From: Alphaproteobacteria bacterium
Lineage (GTDB): Bacteria; Pseudomonadota; Alphaproteobacteria; Rickettsiales; SXRF01
Assembly (NCBI GenBank): GCA_019243895.1
Contig: JAFATP010000262.1
Coordinates: 1 to 8,477 of the forward strand
Direction: 5' to 3'
DNA length: 8,477 bases
Shown piece after piece: positions 1-5,328 of this stretch; within the stretch, counting starts at the first letter, position 1; every line of letters begins with the position of its first letter. A program made the position numbers and the translations under genes. A model generated the notes under the pieces. That model saw nothing but the letters and a program-made list of their open reading frames with translations. It did not search any database and was not told the origin of the DNA.

Positions 1-717
1 CAGCGTCTGTAATGCGCTCATCAGCAGCCGGTGGCGTTGCGCCTCTTCTTCCCGGCGCGCCAATTGCACCTCCTGGCTATCGCCGGTATCCATCAGGAAA
101 TCCATCTTTTCCTCGTCGCTGTCTACGGCGGCGGGGCTGTTCAAGAACACGTCTGTGGCGTTCATGCGCTGATCCATGTCCACCACGTCTTCCTTACTGA
201 CATCCAGAATACGGGCAATTTCCCCGATCTGCTCGTCGGTCAGCTCTACGCCGTGCGTATGCCCGATCTTGCGCTTCATTTTGCGCAGGTTGAAGAACAG
301 CCGCTTCTGCGCCGCGCTGGAGCCGATCTTCACCAGTGACCACGAACGCAGCACATATTCCTGGATGGCGGCCTTGATCCACCAGATGGCGTAGGTGGCA
401 AGGCGGAAGCCGCGCTCCGGCTCAAAGCGCTTCACTGCTTGCATCAGGCCGATATTGCCTTCGGCGATCAGCTCGCTCACCGGCAGGCCGTATCCGCGGT
501 ATTTCAATGCCAGCTTCGCCACCAGGCGCAGATGGGAGGTTACCAACTGATGGGCGGCGGCAATATCGCCTTCATTGCGCCAGGCGCGGGACAATGCCTG
601 TTCCTGCTCCAGCGTGAGCATGGGAAAGCGGTTGATTTCCTGCAAATAACGCCGCAGGCCGTCTGCCGGAACCAGCGGCAGCGGCACGGCGAGGGCAAGG
701 GCTTTGGTTTGCGTCAT
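1..717 (-). CDS. rpoH: RNA polymerase heat-shock sigma factor RpoH (sigma-32), 5' part, 3' end off window
   Basis: The reverse strand reads without a stop from an ATG at 717 to the window edge, 239 codons. RpoH directs RNA polymerase to heat-shock promoters. Visible features: an N-terminal region 1.2-type segment LRRYLQEINRFPML (residues 21-34); region 2 with VTSHLRLVAK (59-68) and GNIGLMQAVKRFEPERGF (88-105); the -10 recognition and melting stretch LATYAIWWIKAAIQEY (106-121); and the diagnostic RpoH box, AQKRLFFNLRKMK (136-148), which separates RpoH from RpoD-type factors. Region 3 follows, and the region 4 (-35 binding) domain is missing because the window ends. The start at 717 has an AAGGA ribosome site four bases upstream. 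An in-frame ATG at 741 also has an AAGGG-like site but would lie only a few bases from the predicted transcription start, so 717 is preferred. The family call is near certain. Confidence 0.96.
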   Translation of the reverse strand, partial: MTQTKALALAVPLPLVPADGLRRYLQEINRFPMLTLEQEQALSRAWRNEGDIAAAHQLVTSHLRLVAKLALKYRGYGLPVSELIAEGNIGLMQAVKRFEPERGFRLATYAIWWIKAAIQEYVLRSWSLVKIGSSAAQKRLFFNLRKMKRKIGHTHGVELTDEQIGEIARILDVSKEDVVDMDQRMNATDVFLNSPAAVDSDEEKMDFLMDTGDSQEVQLARREEEAQRHRLLMSALQTL

Positions 718-753
718 ATGATCCTTTCCGGGGAAACTCATCTAGAACCCTTC

Positions 754-782
754 AATATAAAATAAATAGACGGACTTTTCAA
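754..782 (-). promoter_or_regulatory. Predicted sigma70-type promoter of rpoH
   Basis: On the reverse strand a -35 hexamer TTGAAA (777-782) is followed by exactly 17 bases and a -10 hexamer TATATT (754-759), each matching five of six consensus positions. Transcription would start near 747, giving a leader of about 30 bases to the rpoH ATG at 717. The -35 is part of CTTGAAA, which is also the -35 of RpoH-dependent promoters, and TTATAT at the -10 partly fits the alphaproteobacterial RpoH -10. Self-regulation is therefore conceivable but unproven. Confidence 0.6.
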
Positions 783-786
783 GTCC
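772..786 (-). terminator. Palindrome, possible hemF terminator or rpoH operator
   Basis: The reverse strand has a perfect inverted repeat, GGACTT-GAA-AAGTCC, followed by an A/T-rich stretch with several T triplets (GTCTATTTATTTTAT). It lies 36 bases past the hemF stop and could act as a weak intrinsic terminator for trmL-hemF. The same bases contain the -35 element of the predicted rpoH promoter, so it could equally be an operator. The stem is only six pairs, so termination would be inefficient. Confidence 0.35.
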
Positions 787-821
787 TCTCCGATGTTTTT
801 CCGGAATTCCAGCATGTTACT

Positions 822-1706
822 TCAATCCCACGCCACTTCCGGCGGCAGGCTCATCAAAATAGCCTCGGGATTGCCGCCCGTCATCAAGCCGAAACGGGTA
901 CCGCGATCATAGAGCAGGTTGAATTCCACGTAGCGGCCGCGCTTTAACAGCTGGAAGCGCCGCTGCTCCTCACTCCAGGATGCGTGCATATGGCGGCGCA
1001 CCAGCGGCGGATAGGCGGAAAGAAAGGCCTCGCCCACGGCGCGGGTGAAAGCGAAATCCCGCTCCCAGCCGTTTTGCAGATAATCGTAAAAAATGCCGCC
1101 CTGGCCGCGAGGTTCGCCGCGATGCTTAATCAGGAAATATTCATCGCACCAGGTTTTAAACTTCGGATAATAAGCGGCATCGAACGCATCGCATGCCTCT
1201 TTCAGGGCGTTATGGAACGATTCGGTGTCAGCCGCATCGGGATAAATAGCGTTCAGATCGGCGCCGCCGCCGAACCAGCTTCTGGGAATCGGGGAATCGG
1301 CGAACGGGGCAACGGGCTCCGATCCTCCTCTCACCACCACCATGCGCGTGTTCATATGCACCGGCGGCACTAGCGGCGAGCACGGGTGCGCCACCAGCGA
1401 AATGCCGCTGGCCCAGAAACGCGGGTCTGTTTCCGCGCCGGGAATTTCCTTGCGGAATTGCTCCGAGAATTCGCCATGCACCGTTGAGATATTCACCCCC
1501 ACCTTTTCGAACACGCGGCCTTTCATCACGCTCATCTCGCCGCCGCCGCCGCCTTCGCGCCTCCACGGCGTGCGCCGAAAGCGCCCGGCAGGCAGCGGGC
1601 TTTCGCTGCGCTCGTCCTCCAGGTTTTCCAGCACGGCGCAGAGACGGTCGCGCAGCTCGCGAAACCAGGCGGAGGCGGCGTGTTTTTGCTGCTCCAGCGT
1701 TTTCAC
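822..1706 (-). CDS. hemF: Oxygen-dependent coproporphyrinogen III oxidase HemF
   Basis: HemF uses oxygen to decarboxylate two propionates of coproporphyrinogen III, giving protoporphyrinogen IX, a late step of haem synthesis; it is a soluble homodimer. The 294 residues cover the whole family. Landmarks: the glycine-rich [16 protein letters not shown] (48-63), [15 protein letters not shown] (66-80), the active-site segment [10 protein letters not shown] (114-123) with the conserved His117, [14 protein letters not shown] (144-157), [17 protein letters not shown] (194-210) and [16 protein letters not shown] (259-274). The protein ends soon after MSLPPEVAW, without the C-terminal tail of the E. 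coli enzyme; from memory that is normal for alphaproteobacteria. The start is GTG at 1706, which shares bases with the trmL stop (GTGA overlap), with GGGGA a few bases upstream. Translation is probably coupled to trmL. The haem product would supply the cytochromes encoded by petBC nearby. Confidence 0.97.
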   Translation of the reverse strand: MKTLEQQKHAASAWFRELRDRLCAVLENLEDERSESPLPAGRFRRTPWRREGGGGGEMSVMKGRVFEKVGVNISTVHGEFSEQFRKEIPGAETDPRFWASGISLVAHPCSPLVPPVHMNTRMVVVRGGSEPVAPFADSPIPRSWFGGGADLNAIYPDAADTESFHNALKEACDAFDAAYYPKFKTWCDEYFLIKHRGEPRGQGGIFYDYLQNGWERDFAFTRAVGEAFLSAYPPLVRRHMHASWSEEQRRFQLLKRGRYVEFNLLYDRGTRFGLMTGGNPEAILMSLPPEVAWD

Positions 1707-2176
1707 GGTTCCCCGCTCTGCTGCCGCAATGCTTCGCCAAGACCCATCGCCGCCGCCAGCGCCACATTCAGCGAGCGGGTGGCGGGATGAAGGGGAATGG
1801 TCACACGCGCATGCGCCGCTTCATGCACATGCTCCGGCACGCCTGCGCTTTCGCGGCCGAATAATAAAATGTCGCCGGGGCGGTAGGCGAACGCCGTATA
1901 CGGCGTTTCCGCGCGGGTGGAGAACAGCACAAGGCGGCCCGCCGATGCACGAAACTCCTCCCAGGCGCGGTGGCGCTGCAATCGCACCTGCGCGGCATAA
2001 TCCATCGCCACCCGCTTCAGCCGTTTATCGTCCCATGGGAAGCCGCAGGGCTCCACAATATGCAAAGGCGCTCCCAGACACGCGCATAAGCGCATGACGC
2101 TTCCCACATTTTGTGGAATATCAGGTTCATAGAGTGCAACCCCTATATGTGAAGGTTTGATGAAATTCGTCGCCAT
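1703..2176 (-). CDS. trmL: tRNA (cytidine(34)-2'-O)-methyltransferase, TrmL type, SPOUT family
   Basis: A 157-residue SPOUT-fold methyltransferase, the usual length for TrmL, which methylates the 2'-O of wobble position 34 in tRNA-Leu isoacceptors using S-adenosylmethionine. The N-terminal [20 protein letters not shown] (11-30) holds motif 1, with the conserved Asn23. [11 protein letters not shown] (45-55) is typical of TrmL rather than other SPOUT enzymes. The knot region carries [11 protein letters not shown] (104-114) and [18 protein letters not shown] (127-144), which form the cofactor pocket. The ATG at 2176 is the only sensible start, but it lacks a good ribosome site; a GGA lies about 11 bases upstream. 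The gene is transcribed away from the small gene and petABC, and is followed directly by hemF with a 4-base overlap. Which tRNA it modifies cannot be read from the sequence. Confidence 0.93.
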   Translation of the reverse strand: MATNFIKPSHIGVALYEPDIPQNVGSVMRLCACLGAPLHIVEPCGFPWDDKRLKRVAMDYAAQVRLQRHRAWEEFRASAGRLVLFSTRAETPYTAFAYRPGDILLFGRESAGVPEHVHEAAHARVTIPLHPATRSLNVALAAAMGLGEALRQQSGEP

Positions 2177-2251
2177 GCTTAAAAATCCGTTTCTAAAACG
2201 TTACAATTTCTGCCACACTTATAAAAGAGAAACCTGACGGATTACCCTATC
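2177..2251. promoter_or_regulatory. Divergent intergenic region between trmL and the small gene/pet cluster
   Basis: These 75 bases are notably A/T-richer than the flanking genes and must hold the start signals for both directions. On the plus strand TATAAA at 2220-2225 is a good -10 candidate about 27 bases before the ATG at 2252, but no well-placed -35 is visible; TTACAA at 2201-2206 is only 13 bases away. A short inverted repeat, CGTTT-CTA-AAACG (2188-2200), sits in the middle and could be an operator, though five-base arms may occur by chance. No clear promoter for trmL is seen. Confidence 0.4.
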
Positions 2252-2512
2252 ATGAATCTGATTCGCTCCGCCATTCCTTACGCCTCCGGCATGGATCCGT
2301 TCCGGGTGTTCTACCTGCTCACCGGCACCACGTTCTTCGCGTTCGCCACCGGTTTTTCCTCCTGCCTGTTCGACGTCAGCCAGGTCAAGGAGTGCGTGGA
2401 TTATGCGGAACACGCCACGGCCCTGCTGCAGAAGCTGGGCGATCACATCATCGTCTGGTTTATCGCCCTGGTGAATGAAGTGCTCAGCCGTTATCCTTCT
2501 CCCTTTAACTAA
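2252..2512 (+). CDS. Small unrecognised protein, 86 residues, probably membrane-associated
   Basis: I do not recognise this protein. The frame is ATG to TAA with strongly G/C-biased third positions, like its neighbours, so it is probably a real gene. It has a hydrophobic stretch at about residues 18-40 (VFYLLTGTTFFAFATGFSS core), then a polar, likely helical part containing Cys48, and a second apolar segment IIVWFIALVNEVL (66-78). Cysteines are at 38 and 48. No signal peptide, CxxC motif or haem site is seen. The ribosome site is weak: GGA about 11 bases before the ATG. It lies between divergent trmL and petA, 93 bases upstream of petA and on the same strand, so it could be a first gene of the pet transcript and a helper or small subunit of the bc1 complex; that is only inferred from position. 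The overlapping reverse-strand frame looks like a shadow. Confidence 0.65.
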   Translation: MNLIRSAIPYASGMDPFRVFYLLTGTTFFAFATGFSSCLFDVSQVKECVDYAEHATALLQKLGDHIIVWFIALVNEVLSRYPSPFN

Positions 2513-2540
2513 CCGGCGCTGCTCCACCGTCATAATCAGG

Positions 2541-2568
2541 TTGCAAAGGACGCACCCTTTGTTATATG
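2541..2568 (+). promoter_or_regulatory. Possible petABC promoter with palindrome in the spacer
   Basis: TTGCAA (2541-2546) and TATATG (2563-2568) are separated by 16 bases and each match four of six sigma70 consensus positions. Transcription would start near 2575, giving a leader of about 30 bases before petA. A perfect palindrome, CAAAGG-ACGCAC-CCTTTG (2544-2561), fills the space between the two hexamers, where a repressor or activator could bind. The match is modest and unverified. Confidence 0.3.
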
Positions 2569-2592
2569 AGAAGGCGTTCCGCTCCGCTTCTC
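2568..2592 (+). repeat. Inverted repeat upstream of petA
   Basis: GAGAAG (2568-2573) and CTTCTC (2587-2592) form a six-pair stem around a 13-base loop, 13 bases before the petA ATG. No T-run follows, so it is not an ordinary terminator. As RNA it would fold in the leader just ahead of petA and hide the only purine-rich, Shine-Dalgarno-like stretch in the leader (GAGAAGG). Confidence 0.35.
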
Positions 2593-2605
2593 TACGAACT
2601 GGTGT

Positions 2606-3169
2606 ATGCAGCTTTCTCCCGGCACTGTCATCACTCCCCCCACGCAGGACGGTACCACCCGTCGCGATTTTTTGGTATTGACCGGCACGGCGCTGGGCGC
2701 GGTGGGCGCATGCGCCGCCGCATGGCCGCTGCTCGACAGCCTTAATCCCGCCGCGGACGTGCTGGCGCTTGCCTCCATCGAGGTGGATCTTTCTCCCATT
2801 AAGCCGGGCCAGACCGTTAAAGTGAAATGGCGCGGCGTGCCTGTGTTTATCCGCAACCGCACGCCGGAAGATATTGCGGCGGCAAAGGCGGTGGCCTTAA
2901 GCGACCTGCGCGACCCCGAGCCGGATGAGAAGCGCGTGAAAAAAGGCCATGAGCAATGGCTGGTGATGGTGGGGGTGTGCACGCATCTGGGCTGCATTCC
3001 GCTGGCCGGCGCCGGCGATTTCGGCGCGGGCGACGGCGGCGGTTGGTTCTGTCCGTGCCATGGCTCCGCTTATGACACCGCAGGCCGCATCCGCCAGGGC
3101 CCCGCTCCGAAGAACCTGGTGGTGCCGCAATATACGTTCCTCTCCGACACGCGAATCAAAATAGGTTAG
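2606..3169 (+). CDS. petA: Ubiquinol-cytochrome c reductase Rieske iron-sulfur subunit
   Basis: This is the 2Fe-2S subunit of the bc1 complex, which takes the first electron from quinol at the Qo site and passes it to cytochrome c1. It has 187 residues. A twin-arginine motif [10 protein letters not shown] (18-27) precedes a hydrophobic stretch (about 22-42) that acts as Tat signal and uncleaved membrane anchor. A flexible hinge around [13 protein letters not shown] (46-58) follows. The cluster ligands are in CTHLGC (125-130: Cys125, His127) and CPCHGS (149-154: Cys149, His152), with Cys130 and Cys151 as the disulfide pair. GPAPKNL (165-171) is the conserved proline loop. The insertion at 84-112 is typical of alphaproteobacterial forms. 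The ATG at 2606 is the only start possible upstream of the Tat motif in this frame, since a stop occurs at 2567, yet no clear ribosome site precedes it. petB starts two bases after its stop codon. Confidence 0.97.
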   Translation: MQLSPGTVITPPTQDGTTRRDFLVLTGTALGAVGACAAAWPLLDSLNPAADVLALASIEVDLSPIKPGQTVKVKWRGVPVFIRNRTPEDIAAAKAVALSDLRDPEPDEKRVKKGHEQWLVMVGVCTHLGCIPLAGAGDFGAGDGGGWFCPCHGSAYDTAGRIRQGPAPKNLVVPQYTFLSDTRIKIG

Positions 3170-3170
3170 C

Positions 3171-4499
3171 ATGGCAACCTTGCGACATGACCCCGATTAT
3201 AAGCCGCGCGGCGTGGTGGAATGGTTTGAATACCGCCTGCCGATCTTCTCTTTCGTCAACGGCGTGGTGGGGGTTTATCCAACCCCGCGCAACCTGAATT
3301 ACTGGTGGAATTTCGGCTCCATCGCGGGCGTCTGCCTGCTGGTGCAGATTATCACCGGCATCGTGCTGGCCATGCACTATACGCCGCAGGTGACCCTCGC
3401 CTTCGACAGCGTTGAGCACATCATGCGCGACGTCAATTACGGCTGGCTGCTGCGTTACGCGCATGCAGTGGGCGCCTCGATGTTTTTCGTGGTGACCTAT
3501 ATCCATATCATGCGCGGCCTGTATTACGGCTCTTATAAATCCCCGCGCGAGGTGCTGTGGTGGCTGGGCGTCATTATCCTGCTGCTGATGATGGCAACGG
3601 CCTTTATGGGTTACGTGCTGCCGTGGGGGCAGATGAGCTTCTGGGGCGCCACCGTCATCACCAATCTTTTTTCCGCCATCCCGCTGGTGGGGCCGGATAT
3701 CGTGACCTGGCTGTGGGGCGGCTTCGCCGTGGATAATCCCACCCTCAACCGCTTTTTCTCGTTGCATTACCTCCTGCCCTTCGTCATCGTCGGCGTGGTG
3801 GTGCTTCATATCTGGGCGCTGCATCGCTTCGGCTCCAGCAACCCGCTCGGCGTGGAAGTGAAGCGGCCGGAAGATACCATCCCCTTCCACCCGTATTATA
3901 CGGTAAAGGACACGCTGGGCTTCGCCGTGTTTTTCCTGGTATTCGCCTGGTTCGTATTTTTTTCGCCCAACTCGCTGGGCCACCCGGACAATTACACTCC
4001 CGCCAACCCGATGGTGACGCCGCCGCACATCGTGCCAGAATGGTATTTCCTGCCGTTTTACGCCATCCTGCGGGCCATCCCCAACAAGCTGGGCGGCGTC
4101 GTGGCAATGTTCGGCTCCATCCTGGTGATGTTCTTCCTGCCGTGGATCGATAAATCACCGGTGCGCAGCGCCACGTACCGCCCCATTTATAAAATCATGT
4201 TCTGGGCGTTCCTGGCCGATTGCATCCTGTTGGGATATGCGGGGTCGCAAACGCCGGATTGGGGCCAGATTATCGCCTATTGCACCACGGATGCGGAGTG
4301 CAAGGCATCTACGGCGTGGACGGTGATTCATATTCCCAAATGGCTGGATTTCCTGCCGCGCATTATGGTGAGCGGCATCGCCACCTTGTATTATTTCCTG
4401 CATTTCGTGCTGTTGTGGGCCATTACCAAATACCGCATCGAGACGCCGCTGCCGGTGCCTGAGAGCATCACGCACGCGGTGCTGAAAGATTATCCATGA
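3171..4499 (+). CDS. petB: Cytochrome b subunit of the bc1 complex
   Basis: Cytochrome b carries two b haems and both quinone sites in eight membrane helices. The 442 residues show His pairs His98/His112 and His199/His213, each 14 apart as required for haems bL and bH. The Qo-site PEWY motif is at 289-292, with Glu290. [20 protein letters not shown] (147-166) is the conserved helix C / cd-loop segment, and [10 protein letters not shown] (301-310) follows PEWY. It is an uninterrupted, full-length subunit with no c1 fusion. The last periplasmic loop, between about 361 and 396, appears longer than in common relatives and contains Cys371 and Cys377. The gene begins two bases after petA stops and overlaps petC by four bases (ATGA), so the three are one transcript with coupled translation. 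The ribosome site is a weak AGG six bases upstream. Confidence 0.98.
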   Translation: MATLRHDPDYKPRGVVEWFEYRLPIFSFVNGVVGVYPTPRNLNYWWNFGSIAGVCLLVQIITGIVLAMHYTPQVTLAFDSVEHIMRDVNYGWLLRYAHAVGASMFFVVTYIHIMRGLYYGSYKSPREVLWWLGVIILLLMMATAFMGYVLPWGQMSFWGATVITNLFSAIPLVGPDIVTWLWGGFAVDNPTLNRFFSLHYLLPFVIVGVVVLHIWALHRFGSSNPLGVEVKRPEDTIPFHPYYTVKDTLGFAVFFLVFAWFVFFSPNSLGHPDNYTPANPMVTPPHIVPEWYFLPFYAILRAIPNKLGGVVAMFGSILVMFFLPWIDKSPVRSATYRPIYKIMFWAFLADCILLGYAGSQTPDWGQIIAYCTTDAECKASTAWTVIHIPKWLDFLPRIMVSGIATLYYFLHFVLLWAITKYRIETPLPVPESITHAVLKDYP

Positions 4500-5260
4500 A
4501 AAAAGCCGCCGCCCTCGCCACTGCGCTGGCCGCCTCCGGCATCGCCGCCGCCGCGCTGGCTGCCTCCATTGAACAATTACCGCCCAAGCATCTGGTATGG
4601 CCGTTTAGCGGCGTGCTGGGAACGGTGGATATAGCGGCGGCGCAGCGCGGCTTCCAGGTGTATAAGGAAGTCTGCGCCGCATGCCATGGGCTTTCCCGCG
4701 TGGCGCTGCGCAATCTTGAGGAAATAGGCTTTTCCGAAGCCGAGGTGAAAGCGCTCGCGGCCGGCTACCAGGTGAAAGACGGCCCCAACGACCAGGGCGA
4801 GATGTTCGACCGCCCCGGCAAGCCTTCCGACCATTTCCCTTCGCCCTATCCCAACGAACAGGCGGCGCGCGCGGCTCAAAACGGCGCCTATCCACCAGAT
4901 CTGAGCCTGATCATCAAGGCGCGCCATGACGGCGCCAATTACGTCTATTCGCTGCTGACCGGCTTCCAAAATCCCCCCGCCGACGTTAAAATGGGCGACG
5001 GCATGAATTACAACCCTTACTTCCCCGGCGGGCAGATCGCCATGCCCCCGCCGCTTTCGGACGGCAAGGTGGAATATACCGACGGCACGTCCTCAAGCCT
5101 AGACCAGGAAGCGCGCGACGTCGTCAATTTCCTGCAATGGGCGGCGGAGCCGGAAATGCGTCATCGCAAACAGATGGGCATCAAAGCGCTCATCTTCCTC
5201 GGCATCTTCACCCTGTTCATGTACATCGCCAAGAAGCGTATCTGGAGCCGTCTGCATTAA
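4496..5260 (+). CDS. petC: Cytochrome c1 subunit of the bc1 complex
   Basis: Cytochrome c1 accepts electrons from the Rieske protein and hands them to cytochrome c in the periplasm. The 254-residue protein starts with a Sec signal peptide, [15 protein letters not shown] onward, with probable cleavage near ALA-A at 22-23. Haem c is attached at CAACH (60-64: Cys60, Cys63, His64). The sixth ligand is Met183 in [10 protein letters not shown] (178-187). [20 protein letters not shown] (91-110) and [24 protein letters not shown] (133-156) are c1 hallmarks. A C-terminal helix (about 229-246) followed by KKRIW anchors it in the membrane. The start overlaps the petB stop as ATGA. It is the last gene of the operon; two hairpins follow before the convergent virD4. 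Confidence 0.98.
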   Translation: MKKAAALATALAASGIAAAALAASIEQLPPKHLVWPFSGVLGTVDIAAAQRGFQVYKEVCAACHGLSRVALRNLEEIGFSEAEVKALAAGYQVKDGPNDQGEMFDRPGKPSDHFPSPYPNEQAARAAQNGAYPPDLSLIIKARHDGANYVYSLLTGFQNPPADVKMGDGMNYNPYFPGGQIAMPPPLSDGKVEYTDGTSSSLDQEARDVVNFLQWAAEPEMRHRKQMGIKALIFLGIFTLFMYIAKKRIWSRLH

Positions 5261-5310
5261 GGCCGGGAAACGGCTTGCTGAAATCCTGCCGAAGAGCTTG
5301 AGCCGGCAGG
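5261..5310. terminator. Tandem hairpins between convergent petC and virD4
   Basis: Right after the petC stop, a short stem forms around GGAAA (CCG/CGG, extendable to AAG/CTT with one bulged G, 5259-5276). A second, perfect stem CCTGCCG (5285-5291) / CGGCAGG (5304-5310) encloses a 12-base loop. Neither is followed by a true T-run on either strand, although ATTT follows the second on the minus strand. They sit where both operons must end, so a shared, bidirectional terminator is plausible but weakly supported. Confidence 0.4.
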
Positions 5311-5328
5311 CCGCCATATAAATGAGGT

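Noticed and set aside
1342..2097. Long plus-strand frame opposite hemF and trmL (251 codons)
   Set aside because: It spans two well-identified genes on the other strand, is dominated by Arg, Pro, Ser and Ala, and resembles no protein. It is a GC-rich antisense shadow.
2219..2533. Minus-strand frame opposite the small gene (104 codons)
   Set aside because: It covers the intergenic region and the small plus-strand frame. Its composition (Gly, Arg, Glu, His, Gln rich) is typical of an antisense shadow, while the plus frame has G/C-rich third positions and apolar segments. The choice is not absolutely certain.
3156..4028. Minus-strand frame opposite petB (290 codons)
   Set aside because: It is His-, Gln- and Arg-rich, the usual mirror of a membrane protein gene read in antisense, and petB is unambiguous on the plus strand.
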